Origin: Firmicutes bacterium CAG:95
Lineage (GTDB): Bacteria > Bacillota > Clostridia > Lachnospirales > Lachnospiraceae
Direction of reading: 5' to 3'
Assembly (NCBI GenBank): GCA_000438155.1
Contig: FR902845.1
Span: 1-7,024 of the forward strand
DNA length: 7,024 nucleotides
Shown: positions 5,596-7,024 of the stretch, in pieces
Layout of the letters: every line of letters begins with the position of its first letter
Numbering within the stretch: the stretch's first letter is position 1
Translations under genes and position numbers: made by a program
Notes under the pieces: model-generated
The model's database searches: none
What the model saw: only the letters and a program-made list of their open reading frames with translations
Told to the model about the DNA's origin: nothing

Positions 5596-5877
5596 CTAAT
5601 ATTCTAAGAGAGCCGGAGAAAATCCGGCTCTCTTAGATCGACGCATAAATGATTTATTAAATCTAAATGGAAAGAAATGCTGCTTTTGCGAAACTATTGT
5701 GATCCATGCCGGTAATGCCGCCATTGGATTACTCTCCCAATCATTAATACTATGTAAGCTTTCGCTGCTTTGCCTGGTCAATTCATCTATTTTTTCATCT
5801 ATTCTTAGAGATTTATACCATTCTGAGTCTGACGTTTTATTCCAATCCTCTTTTACTTGCTTCAGCCAATCTTCCAT
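5596..5877 (-). pseudogene. SAM-dependent methyltransferase remnant with internal deletion
   Basis: The 93-codon frame joins two ends of one family. Residues 1-40 (MEDWLKQVKEDWNKTSDSEWYKSLR in the first 25, then EEK-like helix) resemble the N-terminus of a class I methyltransferase found in gut Clostridia. Residues 44-65 (INDWESNPMAALPAWITIVS) resemble the C-terminus, usually W..NPMAALP.WI.IVA. I recall intact members as about 240-250 residues, so some 170-180 residues, including the SAM-binding glycine motif, would be absent; the join is near 5745-5765. The last 27 residues read past the usual end into the hairpin at 5604-5636, whose 3' flank supplies the stop. A good ribosome site (AGAGGGGAG) survives, so a peptide may still be made, but it cannot bind SAM. 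The family assignment is from memory of motifs and is moderately certain. Confidence 0.6.
5604..5636 (-). terminator. Perfect 14-bp hairpin at the end of the methyltransferase remnant
   Basis: CTAAGAGAGCCGGA and TCCGGCTCTCTTAG are exact complements around a five-base loop. It is the most stable hairpin in the window and stands where a terminator for the upstream genes should be. Neither strand has a proper T tract after the stem (AATATTAGGGG on minus), so it may be a decayed terminator. The reading frame of the remnant passes through the stem and stops at 5598-5596. Confidence 0.6.
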
Positions 5878-5981
5878 CGTGAATCTCCCCTCTTATCCCA
5901 TTTTTCATTGTTCTATAGTAATTTCTTTTCTGGTACTTCCTTCGTATATGCTTTTCATTTTATCCTAATTTATTTTACAAA

Positions 5982-6998
5982 CTACTGTCTAAATCTTTGC
6001 ATGCTATATTTGAAATCTTCCAATCCTTTTAATCTTTTTACTCTGCGAAGTTTAATACCACATACATTACATATCTGTTCAAGTCCGGCTTCCACAATTA
6101 TATTTGACACCCTTATTTCCTTCGGTGCTCCAAATTGAAAAATAAAGCCTATGAGAATTTCTGCCAGCATTACAATTGCATCGTCCTCCGGTTCAAGCAT
6201 TTCAAATTTAATGATTGTTCCTGTATTTGCATCTCCTAATAACGACAATGCCGGATTTGCAGGGCGATCATACTTTTTATCCGTAACTGATGCTCCTAAC
6301 ACAGATATATCCGCTTCTAAAACAGCATTGCATTTTGGAGCTTTTCCCAGGTCTGAGAGCAAATCTTCATCTGTAATCAGTAAATTTCCAAATTGAAAAG
6401 TTGTAAAAGGAAGCGGCTCTGCACCAAAATTCCATGTTTTCTTATCTTTTCCAAAAGAAAGCAAAAACATATTTCCCGATTCAAAGTCAACCTGTATGTC
6501 TGTTTCATCATAGTAACGCAGAGCCAGTTCCAAATCCTGTAAATACCCACTCATACGCAATACTGCTTCCTCATCCATATTATATGGATAATATCCCGGC
6601 TCAAAAGACAGGAAATACAACCACTGATTTTTTCCGCGATATGTATATCCTAACTCCTTAATAATCTTTCTTTGTCTATCAGAAAGTTCGTCACGATTCC
6701 CCCAATAGCAGGTGAGATTTCTTTGGTTAAACATCGCATATTCAGGAGCCAGATTCATGCTCTCCTGCATGGTAAGCATGAGAAAACTATTTAATCCTTC
6801 GTATCCTTCATAGACGGCTATTCCATAACAATCACCGCCTCGTCCCAGTATACTGAAGAAAATTGTTTCCTCTTCAGCACCATATCTGATACCAATTAAA
6901 TCCATATCCCAGAACTTTTCCCACGGTTTCAGTTCCTTAATACGTGTTCCTGCCTCATACAACGTTTTCCATTGTTCTATAGATGCCTCTTTTCTCAT
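5982..6998 (-). CDS. DUF7309/DUF6930-like protein of unknown function
   Basis: The 338-residue product is soluble, acidic and without signal peptide or membrane segments. The N-terminal half (1 to about 165) shows the pattern I associate with DUF7309: QWKTLYEAG, KPWEKFWDMDLIGI, then GRGGDCYGIAVYEGYEGL, and later YRGKNQWLYFLSFEPGYYPY followed by a helix starting DEEAVLRM. The C-terminal half (about 175-330) resembles the DUF6930 type, with WNFGAEPLPF, NAVLEADISVLGA, and a terminal alpha/beta unit PKEIRVSNIIVEAGLEQIC. No catalytic motif is evident and function is unknown. AGGGGG four bases before the ATG at 6998 supports the start, a rather short spacing. Only 26 bases remain upstream, so the promoter is outside the window. 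It is followed after about 100 bp by the methyltransferase remnant in the same direction. Confidence 0.8.
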   Translation of the reverse strand: MRKEASIEQWKTLYEAGTRIKELKPWEKFWDMDLIGIRYGAEEETIFFSILGRGGDCYGIAVYEGYEGLNSFLMLTMQESMNLAPEYAMFNQRNLTCYWGNRDELSDRQRKIIKELGYTYRGKNQWLYFLSFEPGYYPYNMDEEAVLRMSGYLQDLELALRYYDETDIQVDFESGNMFLLSFGKDKKTWNFGAEPLPFTTFQFGNLLITDEDLLSDLGKAPKCNAVLEADISVLGASVTDKKYDRPANPALSLLGDANTGTIIKFEMLEPEDDAIVMLAEILIGFIFQFGAPKEIRVSNIIVEAGLEQICNVCGIKLRRVKRLKGLEDFKYSMQRFRQ

Positions 6999-7024
6999 AT
7001 GTCCCCCTATCTTCTCTTGAATCC

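Noticed and set aside
5905..5958. Minus-strand 17-codon frame MKSIYEGSTRKEITIEQ between the DUF7309-like gene and the methyltransferase remnant
   Set aside because: An AGGA lies upstream, but the peptide is very short, has no recognisable family and no structure behind it; it may be chance.

Overview
The window is about 7 kb of AT-rich chromosome-like sequence. It probably comes from a Clostridia-type Firmicute, most likely a gut Lachnospiraceae relative. That assignment is an inference from the strong GGAGG-type ribosome binding sites, the base composition and the gene families: PadR plus a SEDS-like protein, an EFR1-type flavodoxin/ferredoxin remnant, and a DUF7309-type protein. Every gene I can support lies on the minus strand, so transcription runs from high to low coordinates. 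I see no rRNA, tRNA, CRISPR array or intact insertion sequence.

Read in transcription order, the window opens with an intact 338-residue DUF7309/DUF6930-like protein (6998-5982). Next is a collapsed SAM-dependent methyltransferase (5877-5596). It keeps the start and end of the family sequence but has lost the middle, which held the catalytic fold, and its reading frame ends in a 14-bp perfect hairpin. A short AT-rich stretch with inverted repeats follows. Then comes a near-consensus promoter with a 19-bp palindrome and 18-bp tandem repeats, driving a tightly coupled pair: a PadR repressor (5332-5003) and a polytopic membrane protein of the FtsW/RodA/SpoVE (SEDS) fold with an N-terminal permease-prefix-like domain (5000-3639). 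This regulated pair is the most coherent functional unit here.

Downstream is a complete EamA/DMT-type transporter (3471-2569). After it lies a degraded patch with the two ends of an EFR1-type flavodoxin-ferredoxin gene (2507-2294) and the first third of an isochorismatase-fold cysteine hydrolase (2297 to about 2145). The patch runs directly into an intact 180-residue gene of unknown function (2113-1571). Two tiny ATGA-overlapping reading frames and a hairpin terminator follow (1550-1392).

The last gene is a membrane-anchored XRE-family regulator (1215-205). Beyond it, a strong promoter (117-89) fires out of the left edge into a leader with several mutually exclusive pairings.

The clearest unusual theme is gene erosion by internal deletion: three separate enzyme genes are reduced to their ends or first third while the genes between them are intact. 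The best candidates for regulated biology are the padR-SEDS unit with its elaborate operator region, and the off-window leader at the left edge. I do not see a complete new defence or mobile system.
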